From Lamellibrachia satsuma (Eukaryota; Annelida; Polychaeta; Sabellida; Siboglinidae): a stretch of DNA of 64,000 nucleotides. The notes beneath the pieces were generated by a model, which worked only from the letters and a program-made list of their open reading frames with translations, was not told the DNA's origin and searched no databases. The position numbers were made by a program, and so were the translations under genes. The stretch is from assembly GCA_033239005.1 (NCBI GenBank), contig BSQZ01000072.1, forward strand, positions 1,128,501 through 1,192,500, written 5' to 3'. This document shows, piece by piece, positions 14,401 through 29,400 of the stretch (within the stretch, counting starts at the first letter, position 1; the number at the start of each line of letters is the position of its first letter).

Positions 14401-17400
14401 TCAACACATGGATTCAAAAGTAGAGTAATCAGGGATTAAACTTGAATTTACTTTGAAATGGTCCGATAATAAAATGCCAACACCACCACCTCTTCCAACT
14501 GAACGTGGTCAGTGATGACAAGTATAACCAGGTGGCGAAATGTTATGCAAGCAGCAGTGTCATGTGGTCTTAGCCAAGTTTCAGTGATTGCAGCCCGCTA
14601 AATTTTTAAAGGATAAACCTATTAGTATTATCTTATAATAAAACCTAACCACAAGTAAACTGTAATACATACATATTGTTTTATTAAATAACATAACTAA
14701 AAATAATATATGAACATTGTATCATGTCTACTAGTTTGCTGTCTACTACTGTGCTGGACGAGTTCTTGAAATCCAGCGCAACCAACTGCTTAAAAAATAA
14801 TAAACTTTATTGTCATTACTATTAAGTATTACAACATATTGTTATATATGGCTTTAATTTATTGGCTTATGGTTAGGGTAGGAGATTTGTTTATCTAACC
14901 CTAACTTAACCCTAATGCAAACCATAACCCTAATTTAAGTTGTTAATTGAATTAGCTCAACTAAGTTAACTTAATTTAATTAATTAATATTACCAGTAAG
15001 GGCAGTTAATTTGGTATTTATTGATATTTCAATTAAATGTCACCCACAGGCAATGACACCCAGTAGCATTTCCAGCAGGTCATTCAGGCAGGCAAGAATT
15101 GGAGGGAAGACAATAGAATGTCCACTGGTAGGGTCAAAGGGTGATTAATCATGGCTTGATTGCATCGGCAAATATGTCTAAAGTAAACATTTGGGACTGG
15201 CTACTTCCAGCCAAGTGAACTTATGGGGCAATTAGATATGCAAAAGGCTACATTCATGCAAAAAATGTGTGTCTGTAACATCTGTATTCTGTATGTACTA
15301 TGTAGTAGTAATATATACTGTGTAATGCGTGTACTCTGTATGCAATACTATGCATTGCTATTATATGAAATGTCCCTATTAAAAGAATGCACATTATTAA
15401 AATTATACCATTGGAAGTCCCATTATTGAAAAGAGGTTAAACTACATTCCAATATATAAAGCACTGGTGTCATTCATAATTCCATGCAAGGTCTCGATTT
15501 GGAACTATGTAATACTAAAGAAATAATTTTAAACATTCATTAACCAGAAATACAATTTATAATCAGTTTTTATTAATATAAAAAAATCTGGCTTTTGTAT
15601 TAATATTTTTATTAGGCCCAGGCCTGGCCTGGCCCACTCACGCCCGGCCCGGCCCGGCCCAAGCCCAATGTGTTTAATATTTTTTCAGGCCCGGCCTGGG
15701 CATGCATTATGTAGGCCCAGGCCCAGCCAGCAAAATTTTTTTAGGGGCCCAGCCCGCAGGCTGCAGGCCAGGCTTGGACCCAAAGCCCGGCCCGTGCAGG
15801 GCACTAGTAGGCCTATAAGAATCACCGGCCTACATACGCATTCTTTTACCGTAATATTTGCCATGGACATGGGGGTCTAAGACCCCCCTCCATGGCCGAG
15901 GGGGGCCTTGAGACCCCTGCAGGATCCGCTGCTAGATTAACAGAAATGTCAAAAATTAACCATATAGGCACTACTAGAGTTGCAAAATAGTGGGACCAAG
16001 ATGTTATAGAAAAACAAATTTGGTCCTTGATGGGTTTGGCCCATGGGCTGAACCACTTGTTTTTTCGTAAAACCATGGTCAAAGTGTTTTTTGCTTACAT
16101 GGGCCGAACCTACCGTGTATACAACCATTGCCAGCTGGCTCCATTGGCCGGAATAATCATACTTATTCTCATCACTATTTTGCCAATCAGATGCCAATGT
16201 TGCCAATTTGCGAATTGAATTTAAATTGAATAAAAATGAATGAATTGAATTAAAATTTATCCTTTTTGTCAGTACATTGAATTGGAATTGATAAAAGTGA
16301 ATTGAATCCAACTCTGATCATACCTGTAGAATTTTAGTATGGTTACATAGTGCAATTGTATGTAATTATTGTAATAAATATTGTATATTAAATTTGGTTG
16401 TACAACCATATATATTTATTGTAATAAATATAGTGTATTAGATTTGGTTTGTACAACCGTATATAATTATTACTTTGTACCGTAGTATAACCAGGCGACC
16501 ACCGACATAGTCTTGCTTATTGCTTACACAAGAACACACGAAGAGAGTCTGGCTCCAAAGAGAAGGTTCAACTTCAACAAGTTCCAGCAGCCAATCAGTG
16601 GCATTATCGAGATTCTACACTACAAAATTTTTTGGCATGATTAAAATTTTCAGTGTGACAGTTATGTCAATATCAAAGTTTAAAGTTGATTCGAATTGCA
16701 ATGTATAAACTCTTATTTGATGAATTATCGTGAGAATAAAGCAGCAGTGCACATGTACATGCATAAAAGGTACAATACAGTGTTAGAATTGATAACAATA
16801 ACAATGACACAAATACATTTAAATGAAATATAAGAACAAACAAATGTGTAAACTGCCAATTTCTGATCAATGTACTTCATTTGCAGAACCTAAAGATATT
16901 ATCTTTGTTGGCCTCAGTCAGCCAAATGCATATCACAAGGGTCGAGCAGAGGTTTTCCGGCAACATTTGGAAGAACAGTTCAAAGACTTGAAACATGTAA
17001 GTTTATGATATGTACGTACATCATAAACAATTGTGACACTAATTTTGACTGCAACGTTGATAAAATATTTGAAACATCCAATTAATTATCTTCATAGTTT
17101 TTAAATATAAAAAAATATTCTTTTGAGCATGAATTGGAACATGCAAAACGATGGTACTACTTTAATTTTATGAAAGGATAACACAGAACTTTGTAAATAA
17201 AGGAGTCTGTTTTCAAACAGTATGGTTATCTCTCTCAAAATTCATCAATAATTACAGTTTGTCCATTTATGGTTTAAATACAACATCCTCTCTAGCATCC
17301 CTGGCTGCATGATTTGGAGGTATTGTTATTGAAGTGTACAGCTCTTACTGGTTGGCAGTACTTCTCCACAGCACTCTCCAGGACAATATTTTGACCTTCA

Positions 17401-20400
17401 TTGTGACCTCCTGTGTCCAATTTAGTTTACCGTCCAATTCAGTGTGTCATTCCTCTGATTCTCCGGCTGTTTCACTGCTGCCTCCCAAAGCAGTTGTCTT
17501 AGTGGGTCATATGTTGTGAAAGTGCAAATTATCACCCATATCTCCATGTATGACAACACAAGATCTTGAACTTGAAACTGTTTATGAGATTTAACAAGAT
17601 TTAACAAGATTTGCCATCCAAGCTAAAGGCCCAGATGGCAAGTGGACAAGGAAGCCATTGGCTTATCGAGAGTCCAACAATGTTCACCTACTTATAACCC
17701 GCCCTCCTGATATATGTGTCAACCTTGTTTTTAAACATATTCATGCTGCTAGCAGCGTTGACCAAAGGATCTTAATACTATCAGTGTGTGGTGGGGGCCA
17801 TTAAATATGAATGTGCATTCTATATTATGTTGCAGCCAGAGCAGCCAGTGATTCACCTTTTGCATGAGATATGGCCCACCACAGGGTCATGGACAATTCT
17901 TCCCATTCTACCTAGGTCAGTCGTCAGTCACCAAATTAGACATGCAACCAGTGTGCATCATGTTTTATGAGTTAATCATCAAGGGAATGTTTTATCATTG
18001 GCACTAAATGCTAGGATAGAATTGCGACTGGAGCATATGGCTCAGCTTTCTCTGCAGATAAATATACATCTGTTTTTCCAAAAGAAATTCATGCATTTTA
18101 AATTGTCGTGTAATATTGCAATGCAAAAATTAGTGATGTATCACTATTTAAACGCCCTTGTGAGACCCATTAGGGTAATTTGTGGCTACGATTGTGTCAA
18201 TTGACTGTCACTCGGCTGTGACTTTGAAGCAGTGGACATAGCACTAATCTATTTGAGTGTAGTGATAATTTTGCTGTAGCATGCTACGTGTGCTTTATCT
18301 GGAATAAAATGCAATTTATATCATTGTTCTAAAATGGTGTTGTGCAAGTGTATGACAAATGTGCGTAGAAAAAACTGTTTGATTACAATCTGGGTACATG
18401 TCTAGATGAGACATGTTTCTCTCTTCATACGTATCACTAGCTGATGTCTGCATTTCTTTTTTTGTAGCATTCTGACTGTTCATAAAACACAGAAGTGGTT
18501 GTTTGTCAGTGATGTTGAAACAAGACTGAATGTGACAAAATTACTGCACAGTTTGTCCAGCTACAATCATGATGAGGTAATGTTTTTGTCCTATATAGGT
18601 TTGATATTGTGTGCATTCTGTATTTATGAACATCTCTTCATTTGCTTTTTTGTTTTCTATGTCTTAGGCTCTTAGCGTAATATGTTTGTTTTGTTCAGCA
18701 GTGTATCACAAGAGTTTCATATTTGCATCTACCCAACAAGGCCTGATAAATTGCAAAATAGTCTCAAATGTGCAATATCTAAGGAAACAGTCAGGGTAAG
18801 GTTCCATTACGCCCTAGACTGTTTAATTTTAAATGTTTCCTAAATATTTGACAGACCTAGACAGAGGAACAGGACATTGCTTTAGATATCTGATTAAATA
18901 CTCACTTTATGTAATAAATAATGCATACATTTATTTTATACAATCAACAACGCAAGCTAGATGTAAAGTTATGAAAAGGCCAAATGAATGATGTTTATTA
19001 AGGGTGTGATGATGCATTTCATGATGGACATGGCAATGTAATTTTTTACATAAGTTGACAGCCACTTGTCAACAGTAAATGTGTTATACACATTCCGAGT
19101 TAGTTTCTTGAGCAGACTGGGTGTGATGATGGACAGCATGTCTTATAAGAATCATACCAGTGTGGTTGTGTGTTCATGTGTACAGAGCCTGTTTATTGGA
19201 AGGGGTCTGCATGACAAGGATGCTACCATCATACACCATTTTAGGCGCCCAGACAACCCTTTTGCCTTTCCTGACTTTGCTGCGGGCTTCCTGATGAGCT
19301 CAGAACTCATTAAAATGTAAGCGAAATGTTTTACTGCATTTGTCATTGAAATTGGAGAGTGGTTCAGGTGATGAAGGAAAGTCTCTTGGTGACGCCACCC
19401 AGTTTTGGGAAGAGAGTTTTTTGCGGGATGGAAGTTTGTTGCCAAATTAATCTTAGGGTGAATCAGTAATGTTTTATCAGGTTGGCAGTGTTCTCCACAG
19501 TGGAAGACAAAAATGGTGCTGCAAAACTGTCACAAAGACCTTATTGTATGCTTATATTAAATTTGTTTTTAATACTTTTTGAAGTGTTGCACCCATCCGT
19601 GCTATACAACGCTTGCATAATTTTTACCCCCAAAAAATATGCCTAATAAGTATCATTACTTGATGGTATTATTATTGTGACAGAATCACTGATAATACTG
19701 TTTGATTATTTCCATCAGTGTAAGTGAAAGACTGATCTCAGTCAAGCCGAAATCCGACTTCTCCATTGATGTAAAATATGAGGTGAGTAGAATATTATCT
19801 TGTGAATATCTAATATGCAAGAGAAGCCATGCCATAACTAACAACAGTTATTAGTAGGCTGGTGTAGTTCTAGTCTATTCTATTCACTTTTAGTCTAATC
19901 TGTTCTCTTCATGTATTTGATAATCTTTTTTCCTGAAAGATTGATGTCAGGGCCACTATTTGTAACGTTTGTGAAGACTGATTTGTGTAAGTTAAAATAG
20001 TTTTGGATTTTGGATTTGCACTAGTCAAACATTTAGAAATGATTAACCTTGGGAAATTATTAAATTTGGGACCTCTAATAATATCATGGATATGTGCTGC
20101 TTTCTTTCAGCTTGCATTATACATACACAACAAAGGAGAGGGTGTTCTACTGACAGAGGTGTCTTTCCTGTGTGCGGCTGAACACCAGCAAGAATGTGCC
20201 ACAACGTATCCCCTCAAGTTCCCTGACTGTGTGAGTACTCGCTTCCTTCTCCTGGTCTGCCTCTAACTTGTCGCACGCTTACAGCCCTCTGTCTATTATA
20301 GACACCTGTCTACTGCGGTCCCAGTATTGTCTGCTATACCCAGGTTATTCTGAACAGTGCATCAGAAAAACATAGGAGATAAACTACACCATCTCTTGAT

Positions 20401-23400
20401 GGATTTCTGCTTCTCTGAAACTCATAGATAAGCGAAGTGCATGTTTAATTTAGAGAATCGCTGGTGATGATGGTGCATACAAGTTTTCAGTAGAATTTTG
20501 TACGTTTTCAGTAACTCACATACTATTACTTCGAACCTCGTGACTTCAACGACCCAGAAATACTGCCTACACAAACTGGTGGCTTAGATTACAATAAAGT
20601 TTGCTTATTTTGCTGGTCGCCTAAACTTATTAGTGCATTGGATTGCTTTATCCAATGATACATCAGTGCATGCATCATACAGTTTAAATTTGGCACTACG
20701 TTATTTTGCACAGCTTTCTTGCTTGAGCCAGAATTCACTGCATCCACTGCCTTTAATTTAAATGACATGAAATATTCCTTTCTAGCAATGGCGGTATTTT
20801 AGTTTACAATGGCATGGTGATTTGATGACATTCCTGAATCATTCCATAGAGGCACCATGCGTAGGATAAAACAGTGGCGCCACATTGAATTTTGGCAGCA
20901 GTCTAACTTAAGAGGCCGATTTCACCGCCATGCAGATAATTCACTGAAACGACTGCCTTTATTTTACATGATATGGAATATGTCTTTCTACAGTAGAACG
21001 TCCAGCAATGGCAGAATTCTCATCTAACTGCCATAGACGTTACAGTGTTTAGTTGCGATGACTTGGCAATTCAATGACATGGTTCCCGAACTATTATTAT
21101 TAAACATTTATAACACGCCATGTATCTCTGTGAAACACCTGCTCAAAGGTGCTACAGTTGTACATGTATAAGTAAAGTATGTTAAAATGAGCTAAAACAG
21201 ATTAAAAGAATAAATTAAATGAGCTAACAGGTTAAATAACTAAAATAAATAAGGTGCTTAAATTAGTAAATAAATAGGTAGAGTAAGTTAGTTTAACTAA
21301 TCACAAATACATAGATCAAATGTGTAGCTAAAATGTCACTGGAATATCACTGCTGCAAAGTGCAAAGTTGCACGAAAGCCTGTCAGAACAGATGTGTCTT
21401 TAGTAATGGCAGTGGAGTCAGGGCATTCCATGGAACCGGTCCAGCCACTGAGAACGTACGGTGGCCATACTGCTCCAAGTGATATCTAGTGACTGTCAAG
21501 TAGACCTTGTTAAGACGATCGAATTGATCTGGCATCGGCACGAACGATAAGTATGTAGGGCTGAAATGGCCCTACATACATATCATTCCCTAGAGGCACT
21601 ACGCACAGGATATAACAGTGGTGCCGCACTGTGGACTTTGGCAATTTTGGCCGTTTTCACCCCTGTTCAGAAAATCGGGGGTTCATGATTCAGGCCATGT
21701 CTGAGAAACTAATAGATGCACACCCAAGGCCTTTGCACTCGTGCACTGAACGTCTATCGGGTGAGTGGAGAGGGATTGCCAGGTGGTAAGACGGTAAAGG
21801 TTGATGATAGGAGAGAAAGGGGGCATACTAGTAGTGTGCAACAGGAAAGGAGCTTTGCCGATGTAGTATCACAGGGGAAAGCGAGGAAAGCTCGGGTATT
21901 TATGGGGGATTCCATCATTAGGAAAGTGGATAAAATTGTAAATAGAGGAGATGACATAACAGTATGCCTACCAGGGGCAAAAGTAGAGGATATAGCAGAG
22001 AAGGCAGGACAGGTCATGGGTGGTGGCACGGGAGGTGCTGTTCTCGTGCATGTGGGAACGAACAATGCAGATAAGGAGGGAACGTCAGCCATCATTGGTA
22101 AGTACAGGAGGTTGATCAAGACACTCAAAGAGGCACGAGTTGGGCAGATCGTATTGTCGGGGATATTACCAATAATGGGAGGCAGGGGTGAGGAATATAG
22201 GAACTGTAGAAGGATGGCGATCAACACACAGGTACAGAAGGTATGTATGGAGGAGGGAGTAGGCTTCGTAGACATGTGGTTAAACTTTGTGGGAAAGAGG
22301 TGACTTTTTCATGAGAGATGGACTTCATCTGACAGGGAAGGGCGCTGCAGTTCTTGCGTGTGAGTTTGTTAGAGTTGTCGACGAGGGCACAGGTACCATA
22401 GATTATTTAAACTAGATGCGCAGGGGGAACTGACAGAGAAAACTCAAAGGAGTACTACTACAAATACACATCCAAAGAAATGTTCACCAATAATTTCAGA
22501 CAATGAACTTAAATGTGTATGCTTAAATGCCAGGAGCATAGTAAATAAAAAAGTGAGTTAGACATTATGGTAGCAGATATTGATCCTCATGTAATAGGCA
22601 TCACAGAATCATGGGCAAATGAAGATATAGTAGATGCTGAGTTAGCACTGACAGGCTATGTAATGTTTAGGAAGGATAGACGAGAAAGAAGGGGAGGTGG
22701 AGTAATTTTGTATATTAAAGAATCTATCCAAGCATATGAAATTACTCTGAAAAGTGAAGCAGATAGTGTGGAAGCAATTTGGTGTAACATAGTTACCAGG
22801 AACTCAACATTAACAATAGGAGTAGTTTATCGTAGTCCTAACATAGGAGAAGAGGAAGATGTAAAATTACAAAAGGCAATAGGGAGGTGAGCAAGGGAGA
22901 ATGTGTTATAATGGGTGATTTTAACCATGGCCATATACAATGGGAATCATTAGAGAGTGCTGGAGGTGACGACCATCAGTTTCTACTTCTAACACAGGAT
23001 TGTTTCCTTACTCAACATGTCTTGGAACCAACCAGAGGTGGGAATGTGTTAGATTTAATTTTGTCTTCTCAAAATGAATTAGTTGACAATGTTAAAGTAC
23101 ACGAACCTTTGGGTTCAAGTGACCATAACCAAATCCATTTTAATATAAAAGTAAAAACAGGAATACATATAAAAACAATGGAGGAGGAACTTCAACAAAG
23201 GCAGATATAAAGTGATGAGAACATATCTAGCAAATATAGATTGGAATAATTTGCTGAAGAACAAGACAGCAACAGAATGCTGGACTTGTTTAAAATATGA
23301 GATTGAGGGCATTATTGAGAAATTTATTCCATTAAGAAAACAAGGAAAAGATCCAGGAAAAAACACCTGTCAAAAGAAGCTATTAGAAAAATTGCTCACA

Positions 23401-26400
23401 AACAGATGCTGTGGAAGGTCTATAAACACACTGGAAATGTAGAAGACTACACCAACTACAAAGAGGCACTTAACCTAGCTACTACTGAAATTAGAAAATC
23501 TAAAAGAACCTTTGAACAAAAATTGGCAGGTAATATAAAAATGACAGCAAGAGTTTCTATGCTTATGTAAGGAGTAAACAGAAAGTTCGAGATAAGGTCG
23601 GACCACTGGAAAGCAACAGTGAAAACATAATTTCAGATGGGTTCCAAATGGCAGAGGTCCTGAATGAGTATTTCAGCTCAGTTTTTACCACAGAAGATAT
23701 CAGCTCACTTCCAGTTCCATTAACTAAATTTGAGGGCAATACATCAGAATATTTAGGGCAGTTATTTGTAACTCCTGAAATGATAGCAAAGAAAATTAAG
23801 AAGATGAAAGATAATAAATCACCTGGAGTTGATGGGATACCACCAAAACTGCTAAAGGAAATTGTTGATCAAATTAGTACACCACTTGCAAACTTATTTA
23901 ACTTGTCACTAGAAGAAGGAATAGTTCCTTCAGAATGGAAAGAAGCAAACATTACGCCGCTGTTTAAGAAGGGATCGAGGAAGAAGCCAGAAAATTACAG
24001 ACCAGTGAGTTTAACATCAGTTGTATGTAAATTACTTGAAACATTAATTAGAGACCACATGGTGGAATTCCTCATAAAACATAAATTAATAAATACATCT
24101 CAACATGGATTCCTAAAAGCAAGGTCATGTCTAACCAATCTCTTATGTTTTTTAGAAGAAATTACAAAGTGGGTAGATCACGGGTCACCAGTGGATGTTG
24201 TCTACTTAGATTTTCAGAAAGCTTTCGATAAAGTGCCACATCAAAGATTGTTACTTAAACTAAAAGCCCATGGTATAGGCAATGATGTAATCAACTGGAT
24301 AGAAAAGTAGCTTACACACAGAAGACAGAGAGTAATAGTAGATGGTAAGATTTCAAACTGGAAATCTGTTTTGAGTGGGGTACCACAGGGATCAGTGTTA
24401 GGCCCTATACTGTTTTTAATATATATAAATGATTTGGAGGATGACATATCTAGCAAAGTACTCAAATTTGCAGATGACACAAAGGTATTCAGAAAGGTTA
24501 CTAATGATACAGATAAACAAAGTTTACAGGATGATCTAGAAAAATTAGTTAAATGGTCAGAAAAATGGCAAATGTTATTCAATTTTGGGAAGTGTAAATG
24601 TATACACATAGGACATGGAAATATGGATGAGGAATATAAAATGGGGGATGCTGTACTAGGTAGAACCACACAAGAAAAGGATTTAGGAGTAATATTTAAT
24701 GCTGACATGAAAGTTTCAGAGCAATGTGGGATTGCTGCTTCGAAAGGAAATCAAATTCTAGGCCTAATTAGGAGAACTATCACGTATAAGGAGAAACATC
24801 TAATTGTACCCCTGTACAAAGCAATAGTTAGACCACATTTGGAATATTGTATTCAAGCATGGAGGCCATATCGTAAAAAGACATAGATAAGCTAGAAAGA
24901 ATACAACGAAGAGCAACTAAGATGATTCCAGAATTAAGAGACCTTAGTTACGAAAGTCGCTTATTACAATGTGGTTTGACAACACTAGAGACCAGGAGAC
25001 TAAGAGGAGACCAAATAGAAGTGTTTAAAATAGTGAACGGTTATGAGGATGTTGATAGGAATATGTTCTTCAAACTTAAAGAAGGCAGTAGAACCAGAGG
25101 ACACAAAGCAGCATTAGTTAAGGAGCAGTGTAGGTTGGACATGAGAAAGTACTCATTCTCACAGAGGGTGATAAATGAATGGAACAAACTGCCAAACGAT
25201 TGTGTTAATGCTAGTAGTGTGAATATGTTTAAAAATAGAATTGACAGATATCTGATAAGGGCGGGCTACACATAGATGTGAAAATTGTTGGACTCTCGAT
25301 AAGCCAATGGCTTCCTTGTCCACTTGCCATCTGGAACTTGTTCGAGATGGCAATCTTGTTAAATCTTGTTAAATCTATACGGTATGTCATTTAGAAGAAG
25401 TATAAAATGTTAAATATATTTTATGTCACCAGTTTTTGTCTTTACCGTGCCAAACATGTCTAGCACACATATGGGTTGGTCTCTCAGGAACTGCATGGTA
25501 TCCTTATGTGTTGGTACTGATAGGTTCACTGCGCATGGTCACATTGGTGCCAAGGATTTGGCTAGCATGGTTTAGCACTGTCCATGATAATTATAAAAGG
25601 TTCCACACCTCTGTGACCTTCTCTTTCTTTGTTTGTTTCTTTCTTTGTAATACTGTAGATGCCCCGAGTATCAAGGAATAAACTCTACATGGGGAATAGC
25701 GTGTGGAGCGAGCGCTTTTCCAGTGATTTAAAAGGCAGCGGTATAAAAGTTACACTAAAACTTAAAAGTTAAAAACAACAATAAAAAATAAAAAGTTAAT
25801 ACTCGATAAAAGACAATGCCATTGATCTATTTTGATGATTATATGTGGTGCCCATCCATCCCTTCAGTGAAGACCTGAATGAGGGTAGGGATGTAGCTGA
25901 TGATGCTTTACAGGTACACTGTTCCAAAGTCAGATTGATGATGGGAAGAAGGAGTGTAGGTATGTGTCAGTTTGAGAACGGAGAATTTGGAGCCTTATTG
26001 GTGTTACCTGTGATACCGTATGATCTTAATTTGAGGAGGAGTCTCTGATGTGGTACTCTGTCGAAAGCTTTAGACAGATCCAAGAGGATCATGTCCGCCT
26101 GACCTTTATCGATTTCATTTGCTAGGTCGTCAACCGTGAGGATTAATTGAGTTTTGCAGGAGCGTTTCTTGCGGAATCCGTGTTGGGCATCCGTGATGAT
26201 GTTGTTGAAGTTGAGAAGACTTGTAATTTCTGACCTCACAATGTGTTCCAATAGCTTGCAACATATACTCATCAGGGAGATGGGCCAGTAGTTTGCGGCT
26301 TCTCTCCTGTCTCCCGTTTCAAAGATGGGTTGGACCAGTGCATGTTTCCAAGATTGCAGGACTTGGCCTGCTGCGAGAGATCTGTTGAACAAGAGGGTCA

Positions 26401-29400
26401 GTGCAGGTGCGATCTCTTTTGCTAAAAACTTGCACACATCCTTTTCGCTGAGAGTGATATCAGGCATGTCTGGATGGGTGTTTTCATCAAACTTGGGCAT
26501 ATCATCAAGGTTTTCCATGATGAAGACTTTGCAGAACTGAGGATGTAAGCCATGGCCTTACTTCCTGTTCTTTGTTGGTACATTCTTCTCCATCATGGTC
26601 GTCAGATGCTGGTGTAGAGATTGCCAATCTGTTGTATTGTACAATCTGTTTCAAACTTGGTGCAAAATTTATCGGTGTCTTCATGAATGGCAGCGAAGTA
26701 GGTTTTCTTCCAGACGCTAATTTTCCTTGCAATAGGTATGGCGTCAAGTCCTCGGAGCCCAGTATCACCAGGACCGTGGACATGAACCAGTAAGTGGTTC
26801 AGAACCCCCAGAGTGGCCTGTATCATGGCCTTCCAGTCCCTCAACTAAGCAATCTTCACTGGGCATGTTGCAGCATCTGAAGTGAAGTAGCGAACACGTT
26901 GAGTGTGAATACTGCACCACACCCACTGCCACATTACATTCATCAAACAGGGAAACAGAACAAACAAATGAAACAGTTTACACTTGTCTCTCTCTGTAGT
27001 GGTTAGATGTTTAATAGTGACAACAGATATTCATTTTGTTCTTTCTTGAGCTTGCCAAGTATAAAAGGCTTGCCCCCTTCTGGGCGTCGCCACTGACCTT
27101 GTTATAACGTATGGGCCTTTCGCTGTCTTCTTTGGGCCAAGTGTTAGTGGAGGAAGCTGAGAGTTTGTATATTTGCCTTCTCTGCCATTTTCAGTCTTGC
27201 AAATGAACAGTGAATGTCTTCCTTTCTAGCAGTGGCACATTCTTAAGGCAGTGGAAAGACGGGTAGTTGAAACATTATTGGATGCAACGTTATAATTTGT
27301 ATCATTGCATTGTCTGTGTAGACACAGCTAAAACTACCAATCAGAAAACAAACGATCATTATGTGTTTTAATTGACATTGTTAGCTCTCAAGGGACTTGT
27401 TTTTATTTCTGGATATATTTCTGAATATCTCAGTCTTCATCCCACCGCAACATCAATCTATTAAATAATCATATTATCATTCAACCGTAGTCGTAAGTTG
27501 GTTTGTTCAGCCCTGGTTCTTTTATTTCACTTATTTGGCAAACATTCTGAGAGAAGTAAACAGGAACAACAAAATGTTGTGGAATAAAAAAGACAACAGT
27601 TGCTTGAAGTGGATGGTTGTGAATAACACAGTCCACCGACTTTCATCTTGTCAAAATGAATACTTTGATATACTGTTGTGAAGATGCTGTAAATCAGAGA
27701 ATGCACAAACACAATAACTATGATTCTATGATATCATGGTAGATCACAAGGAAATTACATTGAAAAAAGAAAAGATCAACAAATCTTTCCCACACACCAT
27801 ATCACCATTACCACAACTTGATTATATATTCTTGATCGGAAAAGGGACTGTCTTTGGCACCATGCACCATGGTGAGTGGTACAAACAATTTACCCCTTCA
27901 CTGACTGACCACTGCTACCACACTTCCCCAGGCCCTCCAGTGTAAACTGAATGACAGATCAGTGACACAAGACAACAGTGACAGGTGACATTTTCTTTAA
28001 TTTGTTCACCAGTTTATGGGCCTCATTGATCATTCTAATGCAGTTAACACATAGGCCCATGCCGAATGAACAGTGTCTTCCCTGACAGAGACGTTGTCAT
28101 CTCCCACTAGCACACTCAACTTATTTGTGAGTTCGTTTTGTTCCCATTTTTTAACCACCTAATAGATGTAGATAGATCTCCACGGCTGTCTATTTAAACA
28201 ACAAACACACTTAGGTTTCATGCATGGTGTTGTCTGTGAAATGGACACCACCATTGTTGTTGTGTATAGTTGATGGATGAGTCCTGATGGCCTGTATACA
28301 GCAGCACAGCCACTGCTTCATCACAGTCATAAATCAAGGAAACAGGAAAAAAGCAAATCACACATTTCACACTTGTCTCTCTGTACTGGACTGGATATTG
28401 ATAGCATCATGAACACTGTCCTTTAGTTTGATCCTGTGAACGTAAAATGCTTGCCTCCTTCTTCTAGAGGCCACCATTGACCTCATCGTGACATACTGGC
28501 CTCCCACATGTTTTCCTTTGGCCAATTAGCAGCGAAGAAAGGTGAGAAAGTCAAGAATCATAATGTCATTCAACTGTGGTCATAAGTTCTTCCTTTCAAT
28601 CCTGGTTCTCTTTATGATTTCATGGAAAAGTAAAGATAGAAAAAAATTCTTCAAAAAAAGAAGAGTTCACAAAATCTTATTTATGTTCCTGAATAGTGTA
28701 GTAGTCATTGTGAATTCTTTGTGACAATAGTAGTATCATGGTTGTGGACGTACTTAGACTTAGTGACTGCTGTGTCTAGAGACACATGTGGCAGTCAAAG
28801 TGCTGCACTTGGATTGATCAGCAGCTAGCATCCTGACGTCACTCCATCATCTTCTACTGACCAGCTGTAGTGTAAGTCAATGGTTTGGCACCAGTTCATT
28901 CTCATTGTGGATTTGTCTTTATTTGCAAAGTAGGTTGTTGTTGCCCCAGTCCATGTGCTGCCAAGACATGTGGAATATCTACTTCCTGGGGGTATCATCT
29001 AATTCTGAGCGCTTTTGTTCCGATAATTTCTCACAAAATCTTGAAAAACATGAACCAAGTATGTACGTGACTAAGAACAACTAAGTTGAATATGAACAAC
29101 TAAGTTGAATATGAATTGCGCAACCAATTGATCTGGTTATTGAAAAAAAGAAGAATTCACCAAATCTTACTTATGTTCCTGCAAGGTGGATTTTGTCTAC
29201 TTATATTTGCTTTGCTCATTTTTCCTTAATCCATAGAAAGCACTGGCTTCTGCCAACTTTGCTACTGCCTGCTCCAGGTTTGTGGTTGTGCTTTCTTTTC
29301 TTGGCTCCCGCACTGTGTCATATAGTCACAGCATCACTGCATCACTTTCTGCACTATCTGTAAGGCCTCATGCCCCTTGCTCAGCTCATGCGTCAACGTT

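Noticed and set aside
14870..14945. Interstitial telomere array
   Set aside because: Only a few degenerate TAACCCTAA-type motifs on both strands; not a tandem TTAGGG array.
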